Below, one piece after another: positions 52,013-61,964 of a DNA stretch of 64,000 nucleotides. The notes below the pieces were generated by a model. The model searched no databases, was not told where the DNA came from, and saw only the letters and a list, made by a program, of their open reading frames with translations. How positions within the stretch are numbered: position 1 is the first letter of the stretch; each line of letters begins with the position of its first letter. This DNA comes from Pomphorhynchus laevis. Taxonomy: Eukaryota; Acanthocephala; Palaeacanthocephala; Echinorhynchida; Pomphorhynchidae. The DNA is taken from positions 1-64,000 of the forward strand of contig WNNJ02000478.1 in assembly GCA_012934845.2 (NCBI GenBank), in the 5' to 3' direction. The position numbers were made by a program, and so were the translations under genes.

Positions 52013-55000
52013 TGTTCAAGTGAAGATTGTCATGTGTGGACAAGTGTTTCAGTTCCCGGGGAAAAGAAAACAGCTCTGTCTAATGCATCTTTCTACCTGC
52101 GGGTACAGCTGCGCATCTTTGATAAATGATTTGAAGACGGAATCTACCCCCTTGGTTGTCGGTCAGTCGAGTTGTAATTCTCTTGGACCCATATCAGCTC
52201 CACCAATTCCAAAAAACATAAGTGCCGGTCAAAGTAAGGAAGTTCTTATTTCCAAATCTACTAAGAATGTTGAAAATTCCAGTCATAGTGATGGAAGCTA
52301 TTCTAACACTATATATCCCTCCTCAAGTCTTAACTCTATATATCCGTCCTCAACTCTTGCAAATAATCCAATGAATATAGATTTAACAGTAGAGGGTGAG
52401 ACTGTAGCCATGGATGTTCCAGTGCATTTACCTGATGTTACTAATGATGAAAATACATATTGTCAGGTTTTGAATCATGGTCATATGTCTGATAATGGGA
52501 CTGTCAAAAAGAAGGAACAAGCGTCAACGATAAGTCAACATACACTATCCGCAGTGTCACGTGACAGTCTCGAATTGCAAATTGGTAATAATAGGAAACA
52601 CACCGCTGATCGATGTAGATATGTTATTCGGGCCAATGTAAAATAATCTTTATTTGAGAACGCACAAGTACGTGTTAACGAGGACGTCCAGAGTGTGAGA
52701 TTTATATTGACGCAGGTACTTGGATCTTGCAATGTGGATATTGTAAAACATGTTAAACTCGTTGCATTATTTCGACTGGGTAAGCGTGATACACTTAGTA
52801 ATAGGCCGCGTTTACTCAAGGCCGTATTTAGGGAGCAGTCGCATGCTGAGTTAATTCTTCGGAATTCATATCGTTTAAAAGGATCCCATGTTAGTCTCTT
52901 GAAAGATCTTTACGCTCTTCAAAGGGAGAAATTGTCTCAAGCTAAGAAAGAGCTCACATCTCGTGTTGCACTTGCTGAGCAATCTATGTGTGCAAAATTT
53001 TCAAGTAGTGAGGCGACGCATTCGAATCAGTTGGTCCCCACTAGATGTATCGCCTCTCGTGAATGTGGAGGGTTTTGGCAAGGTCTTATAGCATATAAGT
53101 GCCTAGCTGATTTGGGATCTGAAGTGTGTCAGATTGCTAGAGATGATATTACCACTCGCACTGATGTGAATAAAAGTCATAGTATATTTTATTGTAATGT
53201 TCGGAGCTTGTTACAGAAAGTCGATGAGCTAAAGTTTTTTATCGAGTCTGTTAATCCAATTATAGTTGGTATTACAGAATCTTGGCTTAATTGTAATGTA
53301 TCCGATGCTGAGGTATCCATCCCAGGCTATTCTTTGTTCCGTAGTGATTGGATAGGGGGTAGGGGTTGGTGGCGTAGCTCTCTTTATGAGAGACGAAGTT
53401 AAGGTGCGTGTTTTGAGTAAGTCGTCTATTGATAAAGTTGAGAGTTTGTGGTGTCAGGTTAAGTTTGATAACAGCTCACCCATCATACTGGGTCTTGTGT
53501 ATCGTGCTCCTAAGGCAATATCTAAGAAACTTATTGAAGATATAGAGTTGTATATGCGAGGAAATTGTGATACTGTGATAATTGGGGATCTGAATATGCC
53601 ATATGTTGAATGGATATCGAATACGGTTCTTCCTACTTGTAATAGTGAATCTTGTGACCTTATGGAGTGTTTTACTTATTGTGGTCTTGCTCAATTTGTT
53701 GATGTACATACTCGCTTTTTAAGTTGTAGTTCTTTCCTTTTTGATCTTTGCCTATTAACAAACAGTCAATTAATCAGTAGTATCCAATATGATTCTTCTG
53801 TTGGTTTGTCTGATCACTGTGTAGTTAAAGTTTTGCTAAATATACAAATATGGGTGTTTCATAATGCTCGATACAAACGTCAGATTAGTCTTTCGGGCGA
53901 ACTATGATGTTATTACGACAAAGCTGCATATAGTAAGTTGGCCTGATCTGGCTGTTGTCGGAGTTGACGAGGCGGGCTGGAATCATTTTCGCGTGACGCT
54001 TTATACTCTAATGGTAAAATTCTCACCTTTGAAGTCTAAGACTAGTCGGAAAAGCGTTCGTTGGTTTGATACTGAGCTGGCTACTGCGATGAAGGCTCGT
54101 GACTTCAGTTTCAAATGCTTTAATGGTGGGTTTTGTGAATATGGTGTTTATAAGCAGGCGAGAAATTTCTTCAATTCTTTAAAACGACATAAGCGCTATT
54201 TATTTAAAAATGGTCTAGCTCATAGCTGTAGACATGATCCCAAAGCTCTCTTTCTATATGTGAATAGTAGTAGGAACGCTAATAAAACAATTGGCCAATA
54301 TTTTGATAGCATTATTGAAGACGACCTTGCTGAGATGTTCTCAAGGCATTTTTACTTGGACAAAGAGACTACAAACGAGTATTCTGAACCTATCCAGAAC
54401 AATGAGACGATAAGAGGTGCTAGTGTTTCATATCCTAGTTTAGACACAGCTAATTTGATAACTCCTGAGAAAGTTTTAGCTGAACTGCATCGTCTTAAAG
54501 AGACAAACTCCAAAGGTGCTGATTTGTTACCTTCGATATATCTTCGTCGAATAGCAGACTCAATATATACACCACTTTGTAACATATTTCGACAATCTAT
54601 TATTGATACGACTCTTCCAAAAGAGTGGAAACAATCGATCATTCACCCCATCTTCAAAAAGGACGATAGATCTTCAGTATACAATTACAGGCCAGTAAGT
54701 ATTACTTGCTTATGTTGTAGAATGTTAGAGCGAATTATACATGGTTATATGGTCAAGTTTTATAGTGAGAATAATGTAATAGCTTCTGAGCAACATGGTT
54801 TCCGTAAGGGTTATTCGACAGTTACTAATCTACTCGCAGCCCATCTTGATTGGTCAGCTAATAAAGCCGTATCGATTGCTACTGACATCATATTCTTCGA
54901 TTTCTCTAAGGCATTTGACAGAGTAGACCATAGATTCCTCCTAAATAAACTAGAGAAAAGTGGCATTCCATTTTTGCTTGTTAGATGGATTGAATCGTTT

Positions 55001-56000
55001 TTAAGTAATCGTAGTTATTGTGTGCATGTAGATAATTTTTACTCTTATTCGCGGCCATGTATTTAGGGGTGCCTCAAGGTTCAGTATTGGGTCCATTGTT
55101 ATTTAGTGTCTACATTAACGATCTCCCGGAATTTATTGATTCTCGGATGCTTTTATATGCAGACGATTTGAAAATCTGGCGGGCAATTCGCTTACCCAAT
55201 GATATAGTTAAACTGCAACGGGATATCGATGAAGTAGAAAATTGGGCTCTGCTCAATAGGTTGATTGTGAATATATCAAAATGCAAACATTTACGTGTTT
55301 GTGGCGGAAATGCTCAATCTTTAGCTAATTATAGCTTTCAAAGCAGTGATATAGAACGAGTGAACAAATATAAGGACTTGGTAGTGTGGATAAACAGTGA
55401 TTTGAGTACCGTCACACATACTGAACATGCTTGTTCAAATGCGTTTGGGATAATCGGTCAACTTCGACGCACTTTCATTGCACTCAATCAATTTGCCCTA
55501 CGTCCGCTAATCTTTGCTCATGTGTTGAGTCGTCTTCTATATGCTGCGCCGTGTGTGTATCCCCAAAATTCAAAAGAACATATCAGTTCAGAGAGGTTAC
55601 TTCATAGAGCGACCAAGCTAGCACCACAACTGAAATTTTTGTCGTACCCTGATCGATTAAAAGCACTTAGACTTGAGACCGTCACCTGGACTCGACGGTA
55701 CATCGATATGAGTATGGTCTGGCAAATTCTTAATGATTTGGATCATCCACTTCGAGCTTGTCTTCATTTGCGCTCATCCAATATCCTCCGAGGCCATGGT
55801 TTAACCCTGCGACGTCAAAGGATAAGAAAATCACAAGCTGTCTAATTTAATCGGCAAGTTGTATCTCTGTGGAATAGGCTTGGAGAGTCAACAGTGTGCA
55901 GTAGCAATATCAACAAATTCAAAAAGAAATTACGGATGGAGGATGCCATGGGGAAAGCTGCTTTTCCGTATTTGTGATACTTTTATTATATTTTCTTTTT
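52013..56000 (+). mobile_element. CR1-like LINE, long copy with ORF1 and ORF2
   Basis: A plus-strand element about 4 kb long inserted into the RLE copy on its left. ORF1 spans about 52020-53050 (an ORF1 core with FRLGKRDTLSNRPRLLKAVF and a coiled region LQREKLSQAKKELTSR). ORF2 follows with endonuclease (53150-53880), RT (54400-55400) and the C-terminal tail to about 55980 (QVVSLWNRLG, INKFKKKLR). Only about four or five frame changes separate the segments, so it is the best-kept of the three CR1-like LINEs here. Confidence 0.87.
53160..55982 (+). CDS. CR1-like LINE ORF2, endonuclease-RT (frame changes)
   Basis: Endonuclease: FYCNVRSLLQKVDEL, GITESWLN (about 53270), LVYRAPKA, VIIGDLNMPYVEW (about 53580) and GLSDHCVV (about 53810). 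RT: LPKEWKQSIIHPIFKKDD, NYRPVSITCL, QHGFRKGYSTVTNLL, FFDFSKAFDRVDH (about 54900), GVPQGSVLGPLLFSVYINDLP (55060) and LLYADDLKIW (55150). The frame changes near 53370, 53880, 55060 and 55845. The protein would nick DNA and copy LINE RNA in place, but this copy cannot do so in one frame. Confidence 0.85.
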
Positions 56001-56049
56001 TTTCTGCAGTGAACCAGCCAATTAAGCCATGCTTTTATGTGCTGTTGAA

Positions 56050-56108
56050 ACATTAATATTAATATCTAGACAGACACCTACTTTATCATCAATATTAGTT
56101 CTATTAAG
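56050..56108 (-). mobile_element. PLE fragment left of the RTE insertion
   Basis: Fifty-odd bases match the PLE RT region at 26250-26310 (atatctaga...acacctactttatcat). It continues after the RTE element at 58358. The shared attagttctattaag at 56094-56108 is the left target duplication. Confidence 0.82.
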
Positions 56109-58324
56109 TGCAGATTGACTTCATTCTTGTACGGCGCAAACAAATGTCCACTGTACATGACGTAAAGGTCATACCTTATGAGACAACAGCAGCACAGCAT
56201 CGTCCCGTAATCGCAGTTTTGAATATTAAACCACCCAAACAACATCAGGAAAAGCGTACCGGCCCATCACGCATCAAGTGGTGGCGATTCCACGAGAAGG
56301 AGTCTGAAATGATACATCGCATACAATTGCCTGACGTAACAGACGTAGAGAACGCATGGAACAGAGTCAAAGATATTATCCACATTGCCGCCAAAAAGAC
56401 AATTGGATCCACCAAACCCGGAAGACGCTACATCAATTTTGATACTTGGCTTTGGACAGATGAGGTGAAAATGAGGGTGCGTGAAAAGAAGCGACAATAT
56501 CACGTATTCCTCGATGATAATACCCATGTAAATTGGCAGAAGTATCACGAAGCCAAGCGTAAAGCGAAGAAAGCCGTGGCGTCCGCACGAGCCATCCATT
56601 ATGAGGAAGTGTACAAGAAGCTGGATACTCGAGACGGCGAACGCGACCTTTTCCGACTTCTCAAGCTCCGCCACAAACAAACTCAGGACATCGAAAAGTT
56701 CCACTGCGTTAATGATAAAAACGGCGAACAAATCGTAGGTCGACCAGAAGTTTTAGAAAGATGGCGTGAGTATTTTGAGGAAGTATGTACTGAAGGGTTC
56801 ACTCACCCCCCAATCTCACAAGCCCAAACAGTACTCGGTCCATTACTCCCAATTAGCACGGAGGAAGTTGATGAAGCGTTAAAGAGGACAAAGAAGGGAA
56901 AAACAGCAGGCCCAGATGACATCTCAGCCGAGCTATGGAAATCCAAGTGCTGGAACCCAGCACCTTGGTTAGCGAAACTCTTTAACAAAATCATCGAAGA
57001 ACACACAACACCGACTGATTGGCAATATAGCACCACGGTACCAATTTGGAAAAAGAAAGGAAATCCAGCTGAATGTTCAAACTACCGCCCTATCAGATTG
57101 CTATCTCATACTATGAAGGTATTCGAGCGAATTCTTGACCAGCGTATACGCAAAATCGCAAATTGTACAATCAATCAGGCTGGTTTCGTCAAGGGATGTG
57201 GCACCACCGACGCCATACATGCCGCGCGGCTGCTGATCGAAAAATATCGGGAAAAAGACACACCTCTTCACATAGCATTCCTCGACTTAGAGAAAGCTTT
57301 CGATCGCGTTCCACATGAGCTTATCTGGCATGCGCTACGCCAACATCAAATCCCAGAGCATCTGGTTGAGTGGGTCAAGCTGCTCTACATCGGCCCAAGA
57401 AGCAGAGTACGATGCACAGCTGGAGTATCAAAACCATTTCGTATTTCCGTCGGCGTCCACCAAGGAAGCGTGCTTTCGCCACTTCTGTTTATTCTGGTCA
57501 TGGATACCTTAACGAGCGACATTCAGCGTCAAGCACCTTATACCCTACTATATGCGGACGACGTCTTTCTAGCTTCCGTCAATAAGACCGACCTCACGCA
57601 GTTAGTCAAGCTTTGGAATGACAGATTAGCACAACATGGCCTGCGGCTAAACACTAGGAAGACTGAGTACTTGACGACCAATACAAACGATACGGGCACG
57701 ATCAATATCAACGGAACAGACCTTCCACGGACCGAAAATTTCAAATATCTAGGATCGGTGCTCTCAGCTGATGGCGAATTGAACAACGAAATAACTGCCA
57801 GAATCAATGCTACATGGATGAAGTGGCGTGCTACAACTGGCATAATGTGCGACCGCAAAATGAAGGATAGCATAAAGTCAAAGATATATCGAAGCGTTAT
57901 TCGTCCCATTGCTCTTTATGGAGCAGAATGCTGGCCTATCACAAAGATAGCGGAACGTCGTCTCGCTGTCATGGAGACGAAGATGCTTCGATGGACAAGC
58001 GGTTTTAGTCTCGTAAATCGGGTTCGCAATGATGATATTTACCGACGATACGGTGTGATGCCTATCCGTGAGAAAATGCTAGAAGCCCGTCTCCGCTGGT
58101 TTGGCCACACTCTACGGGCACATGACGGTTCCATCGCAAAGGCAGGCTTGAAAATAGACTTTAAAGGCAAACGCCCCAAAGGACGACCAAGACAGCGATG
58201 GTCTGACACGCTGCACAAGGATCTAAGAGATGCTGGACTACACCCTGATCTGGCTTCGGATCGTTGCAAATGGAGGATGCGTTCCATGAGAGCCGACCTT
58301 GCCAATACACGGGATAAAGGCTAA
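56109..58324 (+). CDS. RTE ORF2, end of endonuclease plus complete RT and C-terminal region
   Basis: The 738-codon frame starts within the endonuclease (QIDFILVRRKQMS and the QHRPVIAVL that holds the late His). It then has the linker, RT motifs (KTAGPDDISAELWK, NYRPIRLLSHTMKVFERIL, QAGFVKGCGTTDAI, IAFLDLEKAFDRVPHELIW near residue 390, GVHQGSVLSPLLFILVMD, LLYADDVFLAS near 480, LRLNTRKTEYLTT) and the C-terminal KGKRPKGRPRQRW, KWRMRSM region. G-V-H-Q-G-S is characteristic of RTE-type RTs, and the overall wording recalls nematode RTE-1. No break is seen. Lacking most of the endonuclease and a start, it is not autonomous. Confidence 0.93.
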
Positions 58325-58342
58325 AGAAAGAAAAAGAAGAAG
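56109..58342 (+). mobile_element. RTE-clade LINE, 5'-truncated, with open RT frame and 15-bp target duplication
   Basis: Inserted in a minus-strand PLE: attagttctattaag occurs at 56094-56108 and 58343-58357 with no change. The left end falls inside the endonuclease, as expected for 5' truncation. The right end is an A/G-rich tail (aaagaaagaaaaagaagaag) directly after the stop, the short 3' UTR usual for RTE elements. Perfect flanking repeats and an unbroken frame make it one of the youngest insertions in the window. Confidence 0.95.
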
Positions 58343-58357
58343 ATTAGTTCTATTAAG

Positions 58358-59530
58358 AAAGAGGCTACTTTGATAAATCTGTTTACTAATTGAATAAAAA
58401 TTATTAGAATTAAATACACATATATCATCAATATATCGAAACATATATTTCATATATTTATATTGTTTAGATTTAGTTTTTACACAGTTATGAACAAATT
58501 CATATTCTATAAAGCTTAAAAACAAGTCAGCTATAATTGGGCTACTATTACCTTCCACTGGAACACCTTTTACTTGTCTAAATATATGTGTCCCTAATTT
58601 TAAATAATTTTGATTTATCAAAATATTTAAGGATTCTATTAATTCAATATCATCTATATATTTATATTTACTGGATGGTTAAATTTTTGTTAGATAGGCG
58701 TTTTAATTATTATAACATATATATGTATATCTTTTTCCGAATATAAGATTAATTAATTTTACTAACGCTTCGTTAATATCTACTAAATCTAGATTGGTAT
58801 AAAGCGTACTAAAATCGTACTTATTTATATTCTGAAAATTTATTCCTTTTGTCTGTTCTAAAAATTCTTTTGTAGAATTAATACTGCAATGGTGTTTTAT
58901 ACCAGTATTAATTTTAATTACCTTGCAATATTTTTTAAAGTGTGCTTTAATTGCTTTAAGTATTTTAAACCAAAAGTGGTTTTAATGTACATTTAAAAAC
59001 ACTACATATGAACCTTGGTTTAATTAAATTTTTTTTGTAATTTTGGATTCCAATATAATATAGGTATAGTTTTATTATCTGATTCAACCTTTATACCCTT
59101 TTTATCCATTATAGAACAGTGACTTGTAATAATTGTTTCTAAACTCAACTCACTACGTTCATATGTTGGATTTACATTTAAATCATTAGAATTAACCTCT
59201 TTCATTAGTATATCATAATAAAGATTTTTGCATATGAAGACAAAGTTATTACGAGCTTTATCAATAATTGTTATTATATAGTTATCCTTTAATTTGGTAC
59301 GTTCTGTATACATATATTTATTAATTTGATCTTTCCATTTGTACAGGAAAGATCAAATTAATTGATATCAATTGATATTGATATCTAAGTCTTAATTGAT
59401 ATCACAATTAAGACTTTGCAATCGCATTCAGTTTCTATGATGTTTCTAATATTATCGTTACATATAAATTTCAATTCTTTATTATAATTACAAATTTTGC
59501 GTCCTAATGGCGGTAGGATATATAATTAAA
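58358..59530 (-). mobile_element. Penelope-like element, N-terminal and RT part
   Basis: In element sense from 59530: LGRKICNYNKELK-like text, then TIIDKARNNFVFICKNLYYD (59313-59020), then RT to FRQVKGVPVEGNSSPIIADL and RYIDDICVFN (58621-58400). About 60 bp of unrelated hairpin sequence (59337-59416) replaces PLE sequence in the N-terminal part. It has several frame changes. It is interrupted at 58343-58357 by the RTE element. Confidence 0.85.
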
Positions 59531-59975
59531 CGATAAATAATAAATAATTATAATATTTTATAGAATTTATATTTTTATCAAGTTAAAATTTAAAATTGAA
59601 ATATAAAATAAAAGTCAATTTTTATGGATTGACTCATATTGATATATCAGAATAAGGATTAGTTATATCAGAATCAGGAGGAACTGCCATGCTATCAGGT
59701 TTCGGCCCCTAACTCCTCTACCCAACATAGCAGCGGGGCCAAATACATGCTAATGATGTATTTCCTCTGAAATAACTATCTAGTATCTTATTCTAATGCA
59801 AAGTATATTATTTATTATCCATCCATAAAAATTTGCCACTTAAGAGTTTAAATTTATTCTTTATATTATTGTGTTGATTTATATATTTTACTATTTTCTG
59901 CTTGATGTTATTTTTATAGTAACCTAGTTTAAAATATGTATCTATTAAAATTATTTAAATGATTTTGAAAAGCTA
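59531..59975 (-). mobile_element. Penelope-like element, 3' end of a second unit
   Basis: In element sense this holds the RT C-terminus (from about 59975) and the 3' UTR with the structured block (59678-59740), and then runs directly into the N-terminal half of the next unit at 59530. A 3' end followed head-to-tail by a 5' part is the tandem arrangement often seen in PLEs. Confidence 0.82.
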
Positions 59976-61964
59976 CAAAAAATAAAATTAAAAATAAAAG
60001 TCAATCTGTCCACACGACAAAATTTTTCTCGTGTGGATAATTAATAAATGCCTAAAAAACAGATTCCATGGCACACGAATGTAATTATAACAGAAATAAA
60101 AGTCAATTTTTATAAATTGACTAATAAGAGACAAATGATTTGAATATGTTCCTCTTATAAGTCAAGAGGAGCTGCTATGCTAAAAGTAATATTTAAATCT
60201 TTCATTCTTTGTGTGAACTATATTCTAAATTGCAACTTTAATTGTTAAATTTTAAAGTTTAAATTATTATTTTAATAGTAACGTGCAATTCAAATAGTAA
60301 TTATATTTTATTATATTTCATTATGAAGGCTCAAAAACAGTCCATATGATTTTCGATAAGGGCATTGAAATTTATTGAACTTACATCTTTTTTAACTTAT
60401 TTTTTATCATCACGATTTTTCTTAATTTTTAACATCTTTTTAACTTATTGTTATGGGAGTAGTAAGCAAGTCATTAGTGATGTCAAAAAGCGATATCTAC
60501 ACACCATTTTATTGTAAGACATTTGACCTTGATATGCACAAGGTCCAAGTTGTAAAGAAGTAGACACAATGTCTTTCCTCCAATTGGTTAAAATGGTGAA
60601 TTTGTAAAATTAATCGTGTATTTTGCAGGAATACACGGACTTACAATCTTTCTGTTATGTGGTAAATAACAACACAAACTAAAAGTTTCATTGCATTAGC
60701 ACACATGCAAATGCATGTTATCAGAGTGCGGGCACTCCACAATAGGCGCATGTCTTCAACAAGCGATTCAATAAAATGCAGAAGACAGTCTGCTGTCTTA
60801 CTCTACATTATCTTAAAATCAGCATGGGAACTCAAATGTTTGTCTGCGGATTCTGTTAGTTTCGTCTAACAAATATGTGGATATTTCACTATTTGAAGTT
60901 ATACACAGCAATGCAGCAGGAAAATGCAGTTTCGTAGTTGTACTGTTTCGTATAGGGAGATGTGTCAAAATCCGCAGGCTTCATCACCGAAACAGTGTGC
61001 TGTTTCGGTGATGCCGTGCAAAGGCATCACCGAACCAGTGTGCTGGAGTATCTCGTTAATTGGTGAGTCTATATAACATAATGTAGCGACATTTGCAATT
61101 TACGAAATGAAAAACGCAGTGCTTATTACTAATTGACCATAACAAAAGATAATTCTTCAATGACCCGTCATTATGAAGGTTGCTTATATAGGCGTACAAG
61201 GAGAGGAAAGATCGTTTGCAGAATAGATAGAGCGTAGTTTTACACTGCGAGCCACCGTTTACCAAAAGTGGATCGGTCTTGGTTTATAGTGGTGAAAGAC
61301 ATGGGTAGCAAGATCAGACAGTATGGTCTCATCACCCATATCTTTCTCCACTCTGCCAGGACTAGCAAACGTCTTAGTTAAAATGCTATCCTACAAGTTA
61401 TTTGTGTTTATGTAGTCAGTAACATATCACAGTTAGCTTGTAGAATTGTATTTAACTTGTGCCTAAATGCTTCGTCCATTCAAAACTCAAACATTCAAAA
61501 TCGGAAACCCTTAAATTTTACCTAAATATAACCAAAATGAATATGTTAAACTTACGTATTAAAGAACATTATAATGAATCAATTAATGGAATCTACGTAT
61601 TTTATATTATAAAATAAGACTCGATTTTGTTGATAAATTTAAAACAATTTTTAAATTGGTTAAACTGGTTTAACAATCGTCAATTTCAGATCGTCGATAT
61701 TAAGTCTATTAAATTATTATACGTATATATATTATATTATATAATATTATAAAATGTAATATTATATAATAATATATAATATATTATATTATTATATAAT
61801 ATAATAATATTAATATAATATTATTATATCATATTATTATAATATTATTATATTATTATACAAAAAATATTTACAGCTTAATTTTTTTAATGTAATTTTT
61901 TGAAAAAGAATAAGAGAAAAATTGTTCAAACATATAAGCGATTCATGATTTCAACAGTCAACGA
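59976..61964. other. long stretch without a gene; several short hairpins and AT repeats
   Basis: No coding region is supported in either strand. Perfect inverted repeats occur at 60009-60037 (9-nt arms), 60782-60799 (7-nt arms) and 60982-61013 (14-nt arms, then a partial repeat of the left arm at 61025-61045). Positions 61715-61862 are an almost pure A/T tract with ATT/TAT repeats. Confidence 0.55.
61715..61862. repeat. AT-only low-complexity tract
   Basis: About 150 bp consist nearly only of A and T, with irregular TATAAT/ATATTA repeats that can form many small hairpins. It is likely a microsatellite. Confidence 0.85.

Noticed and set aside
51885-52646. A 253-codon plus-strand protein spanning 51885-52646
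   Set aside because: Its first ~40 codons are antisense to the RLE element and the rest is CR1 ORF1, so the fusion is accidental at the insertion junction.
52535-52819. Minus-strand ORFs inside the CR1 and RTE elements (also 56267-56731, 57538-57909)
   Set aside because: They are shadows of strongly supported plus-strand LINE frames.
61056-61265. 69-codon minus-strand ORF in the long gene-free stretch
   Set aside because: No motif, no neighbours and AT-rich surroundings; the length is within chance expectation.
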